DNA of 64,000 bases, taken from positions 15,032,402-15,096,401 of the forward strand of contig NC_036460.1 of NCBI RefSeq assembly GCF_002775205.1, given 5' to 3'. The DNA comes from Xiphophorus maculatus (lineage: Eukaryota; Chordata; Actinopteri; Cyprinodontiformes; Poeciliidae). This document shows, piece after piece, positions 43,543 through 59,085 of the stretch. The position numbers and the translations under genes are program-made. The notes under the pieces were generated by a model. The model saw only the letters and a list, made by a program, of their open reading frames with translations, had not been told where the DNA came from and ran no database searches. Numbering within the stretch: the stretch's first letter is position 1; each line of letters opens with the position of its first letter.

Positions 43543-44756
43543 TTACGACCCGGCTCCAAAGTTTCCAGCTTTCTCTGCAACCTCCAGCGAACTCTTCAGA
43601 TTCTGATCAAACAGTTCGCACCTGGATCCAAACACAGGAAAACAAAATAAACCAAAACATAATAAAACACTTGATGCTAACAGGCAACACTGTCATTATA
43701 AATATAAAATATGAAAGCACTGAGCTGAAGGCGACACGGTTCTGTTACTGTCCAGATACCTGATGGGCATTTCCAGAGAGTAGAAAGGATTCTTCAGAGC
43801 AAAATCTGAGTAGATCTCGTAAATCTTCTTCAACAAGGCGTCAATACCAGACTGTCGAGGGTCTGCCAGCACAATAAACTTTATCCCTGGAGGAGCAAAG
43901 ATGGAACGGCGAAGAAAAACAAAGCAGAGACAATGAGCTTTGATGGGTATAACACAGAGGTCTTTGTGCAGCCTTGTTGGTCATTACTGCTTTTTTAAAA
44001 AAAATTTGTAATAAATGTTTTAATTATTCTGCCTTCGAGATGGGCAGGATTAGTAGCACTTTTCCTCCCTGAACACAAATCTGCAATAGAATATTATCTT
44101 GTCTTTTCCACTGTGAAGAGTGACTAAGAGAAACAGATCTCTGTGCCGCAACAGGAAGTCCGTAAAGACTTAAAACTAATAAACATTTTGATCAGCCTAA
44201 CACTTTAAAGCACATGCGTCAAACTCACATGCGCCAGGCCAATTCTGGCAGCTGTGCACTAAAATATTACTGGATCAGTCAAATCAGTTTTTACATATAT
44301 ATTGCTAAATAACTTGAATGTCTAATCTTATTTAATTTTTGAAATTACTCATTGGACACAGCAAAATGTATAATATTTTAAAAGTTTGTTAATAGGTAGT
44401 TTTATCTAACCATTCTGCCACAAGTCGACATTTGACAATATTCATGATCTTGATGTAGCCTGAAATGAGAATTAGTTTGACAGTCCTACTTTAAAGTGTA
44501 AATTACAAAACTGACAATGATAGTGGAACCATTTCACTATTGGAAAAGTGCTTTTCCTACAGTTTTCAGATTAGATCATGTTACTGAGATGCATAATGTA
44601 ATCCTCCACAATTGTTGAAAATGTTACTTATCTATATTGCTATTATTATTGTGAGTGATTTTTTTTATTTGTGTTATTTTGCCAGTAATAACACAAATAA
44701 TAACACAGCATCGTTACCAAAGGTGTCTATAGATGTGGAGGGTGTTTTATATATGT

Positions 44757-44791
<35 letters not shown>

Positions 44792-47061
44792 CACTTGTGT
44801 CAAGATTTTTCTTGGATATCAGCAAGTTTTTGCCTAATTATTGTCCAGTCCTTGTACTTAATTCATAATGAATATTAGGTCAATCTTATTTTCTTTATGA
44901 AACTACTTAATGTTTATACATCTGGGAAATTTTAACAAATGAAAGACAAAGGCAGAAAAAAGTTAATGTAAAATGATTTCTCAGAAGGAGAAACCATTCC
45001 GTAGTACAAGGGGATCTTGTGAAAAACAGAGAATTATGAATGAACCTGTATCAGATTTTCATATCATATTTATTTGAAATGTGTCTGTCAGATTTAGCAT
45101 TTAAAAATAATATAAATAAAAATGTAAGAATAAAAAGCCCTAGGTGCAACCGTTTCAATTTTCTGGCCGATTGCCAATCTTTAAAAATCCTGACTTGTCA
45201 ATACAGATGTTTTTGTCTGAAATGTTGAAAATATAGCAGAAGAGTCGCTGAGTTGACAACTACTGTTAAATGCTAATGTGTGGACATGACCTGGGGTGCA
45301 GGGACAGTGGTTGAGTTTTAGACCTTTGCTGAGGTTTGCTAAGATCGTCTTCACATGTAAGGATTATTGATTTCCCAAAATTAACTAAATTGGGGCCGGT
45401 TTAACAGTGGATCCCTAAAAACCCACTGTGATCGATCCCAATGGAGCCAGAACTTCATAATGAAGCAGTGAATCATCTTAAGAAACACCCAAATAGAGAA
45501 AGAACATCCATTAAGAAAACCATTTGCCTTATAGGTCCAAATAATAAGTTTGCCGTTTTAAAAACAGTCATACTTGTTCCCCATTTTTCTCATAATATCT
45601 GTTAACTTGATGGGGATTTCTATAGTGGCACATTATAATGCTTATATAATGTTAACATGGTAGTCGACTGCTTCATGAGGTACCAACCTGTAAGAGTCTG
45701 AAAGCAGTGGAGTTTGAACACATCCGTTTCTAGCATCTCAATGCCTGAACTTCCCACTTCAGGAGACAGTTGTGAACCGATGGCAAATAACCTAGGGAGA
45801 AATTTCAAGTGTTAACATCAGAGGCAATTGTAATGAACTTTTAAAATGCAAAAAACTATTAATAACACTAGTAGGTTTTGTGACCACATATAGGAAGGGA
45901 ACAATGCTTAAATTCAAAGAATAGGTCTTGTTTTCCTAAGGGCTCTACGCATTCATGGTTAAATGAAACTGCAGACAACTTTGTTTGATTTTAAAGCTTC
46001 TACAACACAACGTAAAAATAAGAGACAAAAATAAGCTACAGATAAAGACAGTGAAGGCATTACATTAAATCAATATTCAACAAAACTTTAGAAAAACACA
46101 GAGGGACACTCAATACTCCTTCCTTCCTGTATTTAGCTCCAGACACCTTCCCATCAGCTCTGACCTGCTTTCTTTTTCTGTTAAAGAAAAGTTTCCTAAA
46201 GTATGATGCTGCCACAATCACATCATGGGACTGTTGCTTTCAGGGTTACCTGAATCAAACTAATGACTAATTAGCAGGTCTCAGAAGAAATGATGAGATG
46301 CAGAGGAGGCAAATTAGTCATTTGATTTATGTATGTTGGTGCAAGGATGCATCTAAAAGTTGCAAGATAATGGCTCCCAGGGACTGCAAAGCTCTGTAGG
46401 TCTTTCACATAAATTCCTAATAAAGTAAATCAATGTTTGTGGTTGCAAAATCATAAAGTATAAGACAATGTAGGAATATTTTATGTTATCAGAATCGTTA
46501 TAATCTGCGAGCTGCACCTCCCTGCTGCTACCACCCAGGACCAACTAGGTTTAAACACACCTAATTTCCTTAATAAATAATACCATCTTCTGCATGGCAG
46601 CACCAATGTTTCAGTCCCAGAGTGACTTACGAGTGAAACATGGATGCCAGCATCAGCTTCTCATTGGAGCTAAGGCGAGCCCGTCCAAACCGGATCGAAA
46701 CCGGATAATTTGCTTGGTCCTTTAAATATTCAAGAATATCTTTTCCGTCCGCTGTATTTTTCCCCAGCACGTCCACTCCATTGATCGACAGCACTGCGTG
46801 TCCAACTGAAAGACAACAGCTTCAGTTAGGCAAAAATTATTCTAAAAATTCACCTGAAGGCTTCATTAGGTTTAGGCTAACATTACCTTTAATTCCGTCC
46901 CGCTGGCCAAAAGATACGATGACTTTTTCATCGTGATGTTTCAGCACCAAGTCTAAAGGGTAGCTAAAGGTCTTTTCCACTTCAGTTCTTGGTACGTAGT
47001 TGTCATACTGGTAAATTAACCCCCCAGCTTTATTCACTACATAAACACTGAAAATCACCAT
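43543..47061 (-). CDS. trappc4: TRAPPC4 (synbindin) trafficking complex subunit, complete
   Basis: TRAPPC4 is a core subunit of the TRAPP tethering complexes, which act as guanine exchange factors for Rab1 in ER-Golgi traffic and autophagy. Exons in transcript order: 47061-46887, 46805-46631, 45791-45688, 43886-43760, 43621-43543. They sum to 660 nt, 219 aa, the human length. It begins [20 protein letters not shown] (longin fold), continues [20 protein letters not shown] (PDZ-like insert), then [20 protein letters not shown] and [12 protein letters not shown], and ends [10 protein letters not shown]. An in-frame ATG 33 nt upstream exists, but the start was placed at 47061 because MVIFS aligns with mammalian MAIFS. 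It lies head to head with rps25. Confidence 0.98.
44203..44496. mobile_element. Second hAT-type MITE with 8-bp target duplication
   Basis: The element 44211-44488 starts CACATGCGTCAAACTCACAT and ends TTAGTTTGACAGTCCTA, so the inner TCAAACT/AGTTTGA parts of the terminal repeats pair. CTTTAAAG flanks it on both sides (44203-44210 and 44489-44496). 278 bp, non-coding, in a trappc4 intron. Ends are more worn than in the copy at 42037-42261. Confidence 0.75.
44589..44688 (+). repeat. Long inverted repeat, right arm
   Basis: Near-identical to the reverse complement of 38055-38160, beginning ATGCATAATGTAATCC and ending TTATTTTGCCAGTAA. It lies inside a trappc4 intron about 90 bp past the second hAT MITE. 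Confidence 0.9.
44761..44790. repeat. (TA)15 microsatellite
   Basis: Fifteen perfect TA units in a trappc4 intron, preceded by a short imperfect TA stretch. Confidence 0.95.
45145..45290. repeat. Dispersed repeat, copy B (unclassified)
   Basis: CAATTTTCTGGCCGATTGCC, then AATCTTTAAAAATCCTGACTT and TGTTTTTGTCTGAAATGTTGA: the same string of blocks as copy A at 28965-29150, in the same orientation. Located in a trappc4 intron. Confidence 0.6.
46240..46400. mobile_element. Decayed MITE-like remnant related to the hAT MITE at 42037
   Basis: GATGCATCTAAAAGTTGCAAG followed by ATAATGGCTCCCAGGGACTG resembles the right part of the 42037-42261 element (ACATCTAAAAACTGCAGG, then GCGGCCCTCGAGGACTGGAG). 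The left side holds ACTAATTAGCAGGTCTCAG-like sequence of the same repeat class. No ends or duplication detectable. Confidence 0.45.
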
Positions 47062-47383
47062 CTTTGCCAGGTCTGACTTCCTCCCTCTTGTCACGTGACG
47101 TTAACACGTACCTTTTTACAACAAAATTATTTATTTTACGGCAATGTGTTTCTACTTGTCTGCACTTGATTTGAGGTTTAAAAAAAAGTCCGCAGTCATC
47201 TTAAAATTAATATTCTATCTCCACTGCAGTGTCTGGCAGTAAAATTACATTTTTAAAAAGACTACAAAACTTGAGAAAACTCAGGCTCCCAGAATTCCTT
47301 TTATCACTTCCGTGCATACGGGTTGTCTAAGGGACAGTTGCACGGGTGGACTTCCTTTCGCTCCGACATCTTGACGAGGAAAC
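47062..47383. promoter_or_regulatory. Bidirectional trappc4/rps25 promoter
   Basis: The two start codons are 322 bp apart and diverge. CACTTCCG (47305-47312) is an ETS-type site in reverse. Just before the rps25 ATG, CTTCCTTTCGCTCC (from 47351) looks like a terminal oligopyrimidine start, the mark of ribosomal protein mRNAs under mTOR control. No TATA box seen. Confidence 0.6.
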
Positions 47384-50509
<3,126 letters not shown>

Positions 50510-50660
50510 CCAGGTACAGCAGGAGACTGGACTTCTCCGCACATCTCACCATGTAGTGTCTATTCTAACCTACCTTCTTTTTTCCTTTTGCAGGTTCTCC
50601 TGTGTGTGTTTCCTGCAAGCTGTTTGTAATGAAAAGTGTAATAAAATTGTAAAGACAAAA
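50510..50660 (+). other. rps25: rps25 3' UTR with a terminal intron
   Basis: Four bases after the TAA a donor (CCAG|GTACAG, from about 50514) pairs with an acceptor TTTTGCAG ending at 50593. The last exon 50594-50660 is wholly untranslated and holds AATAAA at 50640-50645. Human RPS25 likewise has a non-coding last exon. The junction is far less than 50 nt from the stop, so it should not trigger nonsense-mediated decay. Confidence 0.75.
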
Positions 50661-52620
50661 TGAGTTTGTCTGTGTTTCTTAAACTAGATTTGTTTTCCTG
50701 GGTCTCACTGTTGCCAGAGTCACCTGATGAGTCTTTGATTCATCTAAGCATTTACTCACATTTACGTGGTTATCTATTGTTTTTTAGTTGGCAGCTGATG
50801 GGTCTTAATACTTGTATGTATGAATGAGTGGACAAGCATTAAATGCAGAAGGTATTAGGCTAAAACTAAAGGAGATGCTCCTTCAGTCTGACAGCATTGA
50901 TAAAACATTTTGAAAAATTATATCAAAATGAAATAAGTAGGAAAAATAACATTGCAAAAAAAGTTACCATCAAAATTATGATCACTAAAAATTAAGCATC
51001 TTTTTCAGTATTTAAAATTTTCTACATAATCTACTGTAGACTCAAGGGATTTATTGCGTCTGCTTATCATGCTTAATCTTTTAAACATTATTGGTTCCTA
51101 ATATAAATTCAGTTGTGTACACTAACACAACTGAATTTAAAACTATTCCCTCAACTCATTGATGATTCCATAAATGCTTTGTTTGGCAATAAAAAGCATC
51201 TGGCTTTGGAGGTTTATGGTTTGTTGATAACGGCATGAAAAGAAACTCAAATGTTTGCTCAGGGCAATTGATGTGCAGCACTTTGGTGATGGATGATGCT
51301 AACCCTCCCTTTGTCACCGCGCAGCATTCCCCCGAGCACCGAACCAAACAAACCGCGGGGTTTACGCCTTCGACATGCATGCAACATCCATCAGGTCCTC
51401 CAACACTCGGCCTGTAAAGAAAACAAACAGAGCTGCATTTGTCTTTTCATTCTGGCTGTCCAGCACAAACTTCACATTTTGAAATGAATTTCAACATTTG
51501 CAATGGCTCTCCACTAGTGGCTAGTGGATTTAGGACATTTTACTCATTTTAAATTCAAGTTAAAATATTAGGAGAATCAATCTGCAGTATCCTGGCTGCA
51601 AAATAAGTCAGTTTCAGCATTCAATCTTGTGTTCACACCTGCTGTCAATTACAGGCCTGATTAGAAGTGAAAAGAAGCTCAGCAGTAGGATTTAAAAATG
51701 ACATTAAGACAAGGTAATTGTAATGTTTAATTGTTTTAGAAGAAACGTTATCAGGAAAAAAACTGTCCCAAAGGTATGATATAAAACGCATTTTGCCTCC
51801 CAAATGGCTCAGCAGAGCAAAAATAACAGAACAAGGAAGCTCAATTAAATTCAACTCTCTCTTTACCATAAACTTCACATCTTTTATTAGGTCAAGATGT
51901 TCTTTTTCACTGACCATAGGCATACAGACTGTTACTCTTGTCCAGTCGGACCTTTTTCCTTTTCAGCTAGTTTAGTTGATGTCACGTCTGATGTGCTCCT
52001 ACTGGCATTAGACCTAAAAAAAGCTTCAGTCAAGCTTAATTATTCAAAAACCATCTGCAAATGTTCCATGAATTACAAAACACTGTTTTTATCATTGTGA
52101 CATACTGGCGACGTGTCCAGGGCGTACCCCGCCTCTCTCCCAGAACTTTAGCTGGAGAGAGGCACCAGCACCCCTCCTGACCCCACTAGGGACAATGATG
52201 TTGGAAAATGGATGGATGGATGTTTTTATCATGTCATGTAATAGAATCGGAATGAGTGGAGATTTTTCTTTTGTTGATTTATAAATAAAAGGCTGCTTTA
52301 GAAGTTACTGATGGATCTTCACTAAGAAGTTCAGTAGCTCTGTAAGAATTATGATTCCACTAACCAAATTTGCAGTAACCCACACTTCCCACTGGCTGAA
52401 CGATCAGGAAGCTCATCTTAATGCCGAGAGCCACGACTGAAGTCTCAGATTAGAAGGTACTTGATCAGACTCTGGGCTGGGCAGTGAAAGTGACACAGAG
52501 CATGAAAAACAGCTGCTTTTGTTCATTGCGGATGGCTCTGTCTGTGTGCGTGTGTGTGTGTGTGTGAGTGATGGAAACTCTGCCCTCTCCTCCTCTTTCC
52601 ATTTTTGTCTCTCCCTCTCT
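50661..52620. other. rps25-sgcg intergenic region
   Basis: Almost 2 kb without a recognisable gene. It holds a LINE tail at about 52100-52225 and a GT run at 52541-52566 just before the presumed sgcg first exon. Open frames (for example 51156-51380 minus, 51645-51923 minus) have no similarity I recognise. Confidence 0.6.
52100..52225 (+). mobile_element. LINE 3' tail (L2-like) ending in GGAT repeats
   Basis: ACATACTGGCGACGTGTCC, then AGGGCGTACCCCGCCTCTC, GGAGAGAGGCACCAGCACCC, GACCCCACTAGGGACAA and a (GGAT)n end: the well-known 3' terminus of a fish LINE family, usually assigned to L2, also borrowed by some SINEs. 5'-truncated. Confidence 0.7.
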
Positions 52621-52629
52621 CACTCAGAC

Positions 52630-52856
52630 CCCCACTGACGGTGATGTTTAAATGTCTGGAGGACAGAGTCGGAGTGGGAGCGCCGTCTCGCGGCGATCAG
52701 CCTGGATGCGTCTCCCAGCTCTGGATTTATGGCACGCAGCTGTTGAGCGCCTGACAGACGAGTGAGGAGCTCGAGCGCTGCTGCCTCTCAAGCTGCTGGG
52801 AGCAGCTCAGGATCTGCTGCTTTGGAAAAAGGACTGCTGTGCCTCAACACGCAACC
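52630..52856 (+). other. sgcg: Probable non-coding first exon of sgcg
   Basis: A GC-rich stretch, unlike the flanking AT-rich DNA, ends in a consensus donor (CAACC|GTGAGT at 52857). The next acceptor in the right place is directly before the sarcoglycan ATG at 59086. Mammalian SGCG also begins with an untranslated exon separated by a long intron. The left edge is a guess. The link to sgcg is inferred from order and strand; no transcript evidence. Confidence 0.5.
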
Positions 52857-55439
52857 GTGAGTAGCTTGGACCGTTTTTATTCCTCGTCATTTGTCGTGTG
52901 TGTCTCCTCTTAAAATGAATTTTAAAGGGTTTTACAGTGCTGACCTTTAACCTAGTAAGTGTGGTTTAAAGGTTTCGTCCACCTTAGCGTTTTATGTGTT
53001 GCGCTGTGATAACTTTCCATTCCGCTCAGAGGTTTCCTGGGATTTGGAAAGTATGTTTTTAGTGAGCCGGCTGTGAGCAGTTTTACCATACATGGCCAAC
53101 AGAAGTGAAACACAAAAATAACTCACTGTAAGTCCTTACATTAGCCTTGTAGACTGTAGTTTTACACTGCTTGGTTAGTATCAGGTATTGCCTCTGAGTC
53201 TGTAGACCATATTGCTTCTTTTTTTAAATGTAGTTCACAACACTTGCGTCCTATTTTTAGAAATGAAGGCATCATAGGAGAGCATTGAGACTTGACACCA
53301 GCTATCCTCTATACACACAGAGTGAACTTCAGCCCCGGGCTCAAGTATTTTCCTTCCTCTACACATTTAATTGTTGCTAACCAGCCAAAACCTCTAGCGC
53401 ATGATTTGTTCAAGTTTTAGCTCATGTGGAAACCTGGATCACAGCCCGGACCTGAGGATTTGAAGTGATCATATCCTCAGTTTCATCCAGAGGCCAGAAA
53501 TCATCAGGGAGACACATTTATCCAGACAATGCATTAGAGCCCTGGATCTCAATCGTTTAACGGCAAGTTAAAACTAAGGTTTACAAGTACACATAGACAT
53601 TTTACGTCAAGAAGGGCATGGACTTTTTTCCCTATCAGAAACCGTCATCTATTTGCACTGTGTGTTTCATATTTGAGTTTGAAACTAACAGATTAACTTA
53701 GAAATGGTCAGATTTTGTGCTAAACTCTGCGCACACTAAGCATTCCTGGCAGTCTGGCAGCGAGGCTCTTCAGGGAGTGTTTATTTGGGTTGCTATGGAG
53801 GGATCAGCCTGCGGTTTAAAGCCTGGTGGCAGGACTGAAAGTGGAGCTGAAGGGCGCATCAAACGGATCCAACCTTTAAGGCGCTGCCTCCTCCTTTATT
53901 TTCCAGCAGCTGAATGCACAAAGGCCTCTTAATGTGTTCATTTAAAGTAATTACACTGGATTCCAGCAAAATTCATTAACTATCATAATGAACAAACCAA
54001 GGGCTCATTCGCTTAAAGTTCCTGATCTGATCAAGGTGTGAGCACACCAAAAGCTGCTGGTGTTAATAGATTTAGCTCTGGGATATTGGAATGGGTTTAA
54101 TTGGGAAAGTGTTCTCCTCTTTCAGGCCTCAGTGGAGATCCCTGGAAATGGCAGACATTTAAACGTGAATCGATCCATGCTCTCGAAATCAGCAGATGAC
54201 GGTTTTTAACAGATTTTCCCTGCAGATTCAACCTCTAAACCTGAGTCATTCACACAGATATGATTAAAAAAATATAAACGAGGTGAGATACATGCCAGGA
54301 AAAAAACAAGAATTTCCACATAACTTATTCCTTATCGGGAGCGCTGCACGTCTCTCTCCCCCCCCCCGTGAAGATATTGCAGTTATTTTTTTCCTCCTAT
54401 TTGGAGGCAACATTCATTTATTTGTTCATGAAAGAGGGGCTATTCATCACTGCTAAGCTTGCAGGGCATGTGACAGGTCCTGTGGAGATGCAGATTTGGT
54501 CATAGAAACACTTTCAGCCTTTTATGCCTTTAACACACACTCTCCAAGTGTTTACTGCAGGCAGAGAGAAACAAGCTGGCCCTCTGAGAACCGGGAGCCA
54601 GCTCCTCTGCTTTTATCTGTCAGCCCTCGCTGTGCAGCTGGAAAAAGATGTTTACCTTCATTATTTGCAGAAACTTTTTTTCAGCCTGTCGGTACAGTTT
54701 GCCACTGCATGTTAATTCAGCTTCCGGCCGTATCAACGACGGCCCATGGGGCCCACAGAAAGACGATGTGCTCGGCTGAGCATCTGTTCCTGTCGGGGAA
54801 GAATTACTTTTCGGCTTGAGGAGTGTTGGTTTTAACATGATGGAGCGCAACCTAGCTGTGAACATAAGATCCAACATCTGTGCTGTGCGTAAATCAGTGA
54901 AGCTGTGTTGAGAAAACACCGCTAACACAAGACGTCTTTGTTTGGCTGAAGATCTAAAGCAGTTTTGTCTTTATTTTCTACCTGTTCTGGGTGGGTTTTT
55001 GTTGACTTGTAATAACCCAAAGCTGACAGTGTTTCCCCCCAGCTTTTCTCCTCAATGACAGCAGTGTTCTCTGCAGCTATTTTTTGGTTATTATTACAGA
55101 TCTATCAATAGAAACTGACAGAGCTCCTCTTTCACTGCAGCCCTGTCAGGCTTTCAGCTTCTTGGACACACACTTGTCTTGTCTCAGTGAAATCTTCCCC
55201 CATGGTTCCTTGTTGTCACCTTGTCAGGTGGTCCAAATGCGACGACTGGGGTCTCTCCCAGAGGAGTCAGCAGTCCGAGCCTGATCTGACCTCACGTGAC
55301 CTGAGCACAGGAAACGAGTCCTGGGTTGCAACTTAAACCTCGCTGTGATTCAAGGCACAGCGTCTTCCTGTACCAGATTCATCCTCACAAACTTTTTCTC
55401 ACTTTATGACCACAATCTTGTTTTTTTTTTTTTAGTTTT

Positions 55440-56300
55440 TTTTTATTTTACCCAGGATGATACATGGTTTCCTTTACAAATATAGGAGAGTCTTGGCAAA
55501 ATCACAGAAGCTCAGTCAAGCTGAAGAGAAGTAGTGAGCATCAAATTTCAAATATTGCCATAGATTCTCAGCTGAATTTAGATCTGCTCTTTGACTAGGC
55601 CATTCTACTGCATGATTTGATCTAAGCCATTTCATTGTAGCTGTGGGTGTATGTATACAGTTGATGTTCTGCCTAGCTTTGTCCATTTTCCTATCAAATC
55701 TGACCAAGTTCCCTTTGAATAAAATCATCCCCACAGCATGATGCTGTCACTATGGGTGACATTTGGAAGATAATGTACATTGAGTTTTCTGATGCACATG
55801 TTTTGTTTTGCGTTTACACCAAAAAATTGGTTTTTGGTTCCAATAGGCCGAACACCTCTTGGCTGCTTCTTTTATGCTCACCTCATGTTTTGTGTAGGTT
55901 TAATGCTGAGCCATATTCTTTCCTTTTCTGGATAAAGGACTGGACAGTGCATTGGGATGTTCACAGCTTTAGACTCAGTGTTTTCAGTCTTCAAATTTGC
56001 TGTAATACAGACTGCTATAGGCCCACAGCCATTCCAATATCTCGGAAGAATCTTGAATAATTTGTGTTGCAATATTTGATTTATCTTTGGGTTTAATAAA
56101 GTAATTTTCAGTTGAATTGAATATTGTTTAAAAACTGACTTAAACTTCTCCACAACTTTCTCCTCAACTTTCCTGCTGTTGTTTGGCCGTAATGTTTAGC
56201 CATTTTAAAACCCTGTATAATTATCATTCCACTTAGTAGCCTTGCTCCACTTTGTGTTGTTCTATTAAATAAAATCATTTTGGAAGTTCTCGCTGCATCG
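55440..56300 (-). mobile_element. Tc1-like transposon copy, decayed
   Basis: The minus strand gives ATMKWLRSNHAVEWPSQRAD followed by LNSAENLWQYLKF, the DDE-domain WPSQSPDLNPIENLW motif of Tc1 transposases, degraded. The plus strand holds the family block AAATCATCCCCACAGCATGA at about 55724-55743. CTTTGTGTTGTTCTATTAAA near 56248-56272 resembles a Tc1 terminal region. Several breaks; the longest open piece is 72 codons. Confidence 0.75.
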
Positions 56301-58449
56301 ACACTTATCAAGCTGATACTGTAAGCAGAAAGTGCTTCTGTTCTGCATTAAGTTGCATTTTCCTTTTCCCCTTTTCAAAAGGTGCTGGAAATTGTGTAAA
56401 GTTCTGTGTTGGCACTGCCCTTATAAAGCCACAGTGCCCGAGCGCCGGGCTCATGAATCACAGTCTGGACAGTGTGTGAGTGAAGCATTATGTGGATGTC
56501 TCATTAGGCGGGGTGCATTTATAAAGCCAAGCTGACAGGCTGGAAAGTATATTGGATATAAACATTGTGTGCTTAAAATCCTGCAGTAATGGAAACTCAG
56601 TGTCAAAGATGAAAATTCACCAAAATTACTGTATTCGGTAACCCGAGACCACAACCGCAGGAAAGATGACACACGTTTCTTCACAGATTCCAACGTTCAT
56701 CAATCTCCGTAATGCTGCTTGTTTTTGTTTTGTGTGTAAGCTCCAGTTTTAGTGATAAAGAGGGCAGTACATTTATTTCAAACACTCTTCCGTATCAGCA
56801 ATTTCAACCAAATATCTGATGCATTAACTGTCATAACAAACAGGTGATGCAGCATTCTGCAGGGATTATTTATCAATGCTATTAATGGCAATGATGGCAA
56901 GATGAACAATGCTGCAAGAAACTGTAGAAGCTGCTTCTTGCTTTAATACTAAAGAGAAAAAGAGAAAGATTGTTAAATATGTTTTTGTGTTAAACCTTCT
57001 TATTTGTTGACAATCGATATTAAGGGTGATTTTTTTTTTTCTTATTGCTCGGCACTAATTAACCTATAAATAATCACACAATCTACTTATGATTAATTAT
57101 GCAAAGAAACCGAAACAAAAACATGAAATAACTTCAAACTAATAATTAGTTAAAGAGAAATTCCAGTGGAAGCTGAGAATTAAGTTTTAGACTATTAGTG
57201 CATGATTTAAAATCCAACTTCCTGAAGTTTCAATGCAAGATTCTGCACAAAGTTTTATCCTAAACATCCGACATAACTTGAAGTTTGGAGAGAGAAAAGA
57301 AAAGGGCGTACTTCAAGTGAACCACCTCGGGTCAGTCAGCATACCACCAAAATAAAACCGATAGAAAGCTCCTCACTTTGGTCCGAAATAAGACTGTTGT
57401 GTCTCGTCTCTGCAGATGTTTGTGTGTTTCCGCTACGTGAACCAGATGTGGCATCAAACCGGCCAGGTGGGTCAGACACCTGGCCTGGTCCAGTTCCCAT
57501 GCTCCAAGCAAATCTTAAGCAGTACAAAAAGCCATTTTGTTAGGCATGCTTTGTTTCATCTCTACCACAGGTTTGTGAAGGCAAATCAAATGAGGTCTGC
57601 TGGAACGCCAAAGGAGTGAAATTGGAAAAACGAAAAAAAAGCAGAAAAAAAGGGAATTCTAAATATAATAATGAGGCTTGAAATCCACTGGCCAATCTTC
57701 TGAATTTCTCTCTCTGTGAGTCCATCACTCTGTGCGTTCAAACTCAGCCACAGGCTCTCCCTGCAGTCGTTACGTAATCAGGCCCTAATAGACCCACGAG
57801 AGTAGATGTTTGTACAGCATTAGCCACGTTGCATTGGATAGCTATAAAGAAAAAACAGTTTGATGAGGTAAAACTTTCTGACTGAAAGCAACATTGTTAT
57901 CCAAGGTCTGACGTGCACCTTGTAACTTTCTGAGCAGAAAAACCAAATTATGCATTCATAGTACACAATTCTTTACAAAGGAATGTCTGCTCATGAATTA
58001 ATAATGTAGTTCATCATGGTAAAGGCCTTCTGCAAAAGTTTTTGCCAGAGAGTAAAATTTCTCCAAAAGGTCAGATTTCTTCAAAACTTCTGTATTTCTA
58101 CAAATTGTCGACAGCGTTTAGAAAAAAAAGCCTTTGTGTGTGTTTATTGATTTATGCTGTGCAAAGCCTCTGGACATTGGTGCCAATGTTTTCTTCAAAA
58201 GAGCTCATGTCCTTGTACATTATTTAGTCATCACTTCTAAGTGTTATTGAAATTATTTGCATATTTTAAAACAAAACACAACAATGTCTCTTATACAGCA
58301 AATTGTCATTTACTTTGTTAAATGTTTTAAGTTTTCCCCACATTCTCTCAAATCGTCCTTTAAAAGCATCTGAGCAGCAGAAAGGACATTTCTAAGAACC
58401 CAAGGGAATTATAAGCATAACACTTTAACCAGGCAAGAAAAAAAAGTTT

Positions 58450-58502
58450 CATCCTGATCCTGTCCCTACTGACAAAAAGCATCCCCACAGCATGATCCTG
58501 TA

Positions 58503-58539
<37 letters not shown>

Positions 58540-58905
58540 CTCTATGAAAGCTATTCTATTATTATATAACCTAAACCTCCTCTAAAGAAGTTTCTTTCTG
58601 ACCGTTTGGTGTGTTCGTAAGTCTCCATGTTGCTGTTGGCTTTTAATGTTCTCAAACAACAGAGGTCTTCACTTTACAGATGGATTTATTTAGGATTTAT
58701 TCAATTATACTCAGCTGGCTTCTGTTGACTTATAGGTTAATGTTTGGTTAAAACGTCATGCCAATATTCATAAAAAATTGTAAACAATCTATAATTTTCC
58801 TTACATATCACAATTATTTGTTGGCAAGTCAAGAGAGACCAGTTAAAGTTTGTAACAAGGCAAAAGGTTGAAGCAGTGGGAATTTTTTTGCAAGCCACTG
58901 TATTC
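58450..58905 (-). mobile_element. Tc1-like transposon fragment split by an AT microsatellite
   Basis: AAAAAGCATCCCCACAGCATG at about 58475-58495 is transposase sequence in reverse. After the (AT)n tract come further diverged Tc1 blocks, ending in TTTTTTTGCAAGCCACTGTA at about 58885-58904, which resembles a Tc1 terminal repeat. It stops about 180 bp before the first coding exon of sgcg. Confidence 0.55.
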
Positions 58906-59085
58906 ATTGATTATTTTTTAAGAGAGTTTTATGTTTTGTCGAGGTTTGGTTGGGTTTCTCTCCACCAAAGCGTCTTCAATCTTTCACCCCTGACTGATGT
59001 CACGGCATGCCATGTTCAATCTGACTTAAAGCATCTGTTTCTCTTGCCTGTGTACCTGTCAACATGTGTTGTCCTCATAAAGCAG

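Larger units (their letters stand above)
52857..59085 (+). other. sgcg intron 1, no gene seen
   Basis: About 6.2 kb. It contains two Tc1-like remnants (55440-56300 and 58450-58905), an AT microsatellite (about 58510-58538) and otherwise unrecognised sequence. No open frame has a recognisable domain apart from the transposase pieces. Confidence 0.55.

Noticed and set aside
47062-47094. Upstream in-frame ATG giving trappc4 an 11-residue N-terminal extension
   Set aside because: The family starts at MAIFS/MVIFS; the extension is basic and not conserved, and probably lies in the UTR or promoter.
51645-51923. 92-codon minus-strand open frame in the rps25-sgcg gap
   Set aside because: No recognised domain, AT-rich, no splice or start context; likely random.
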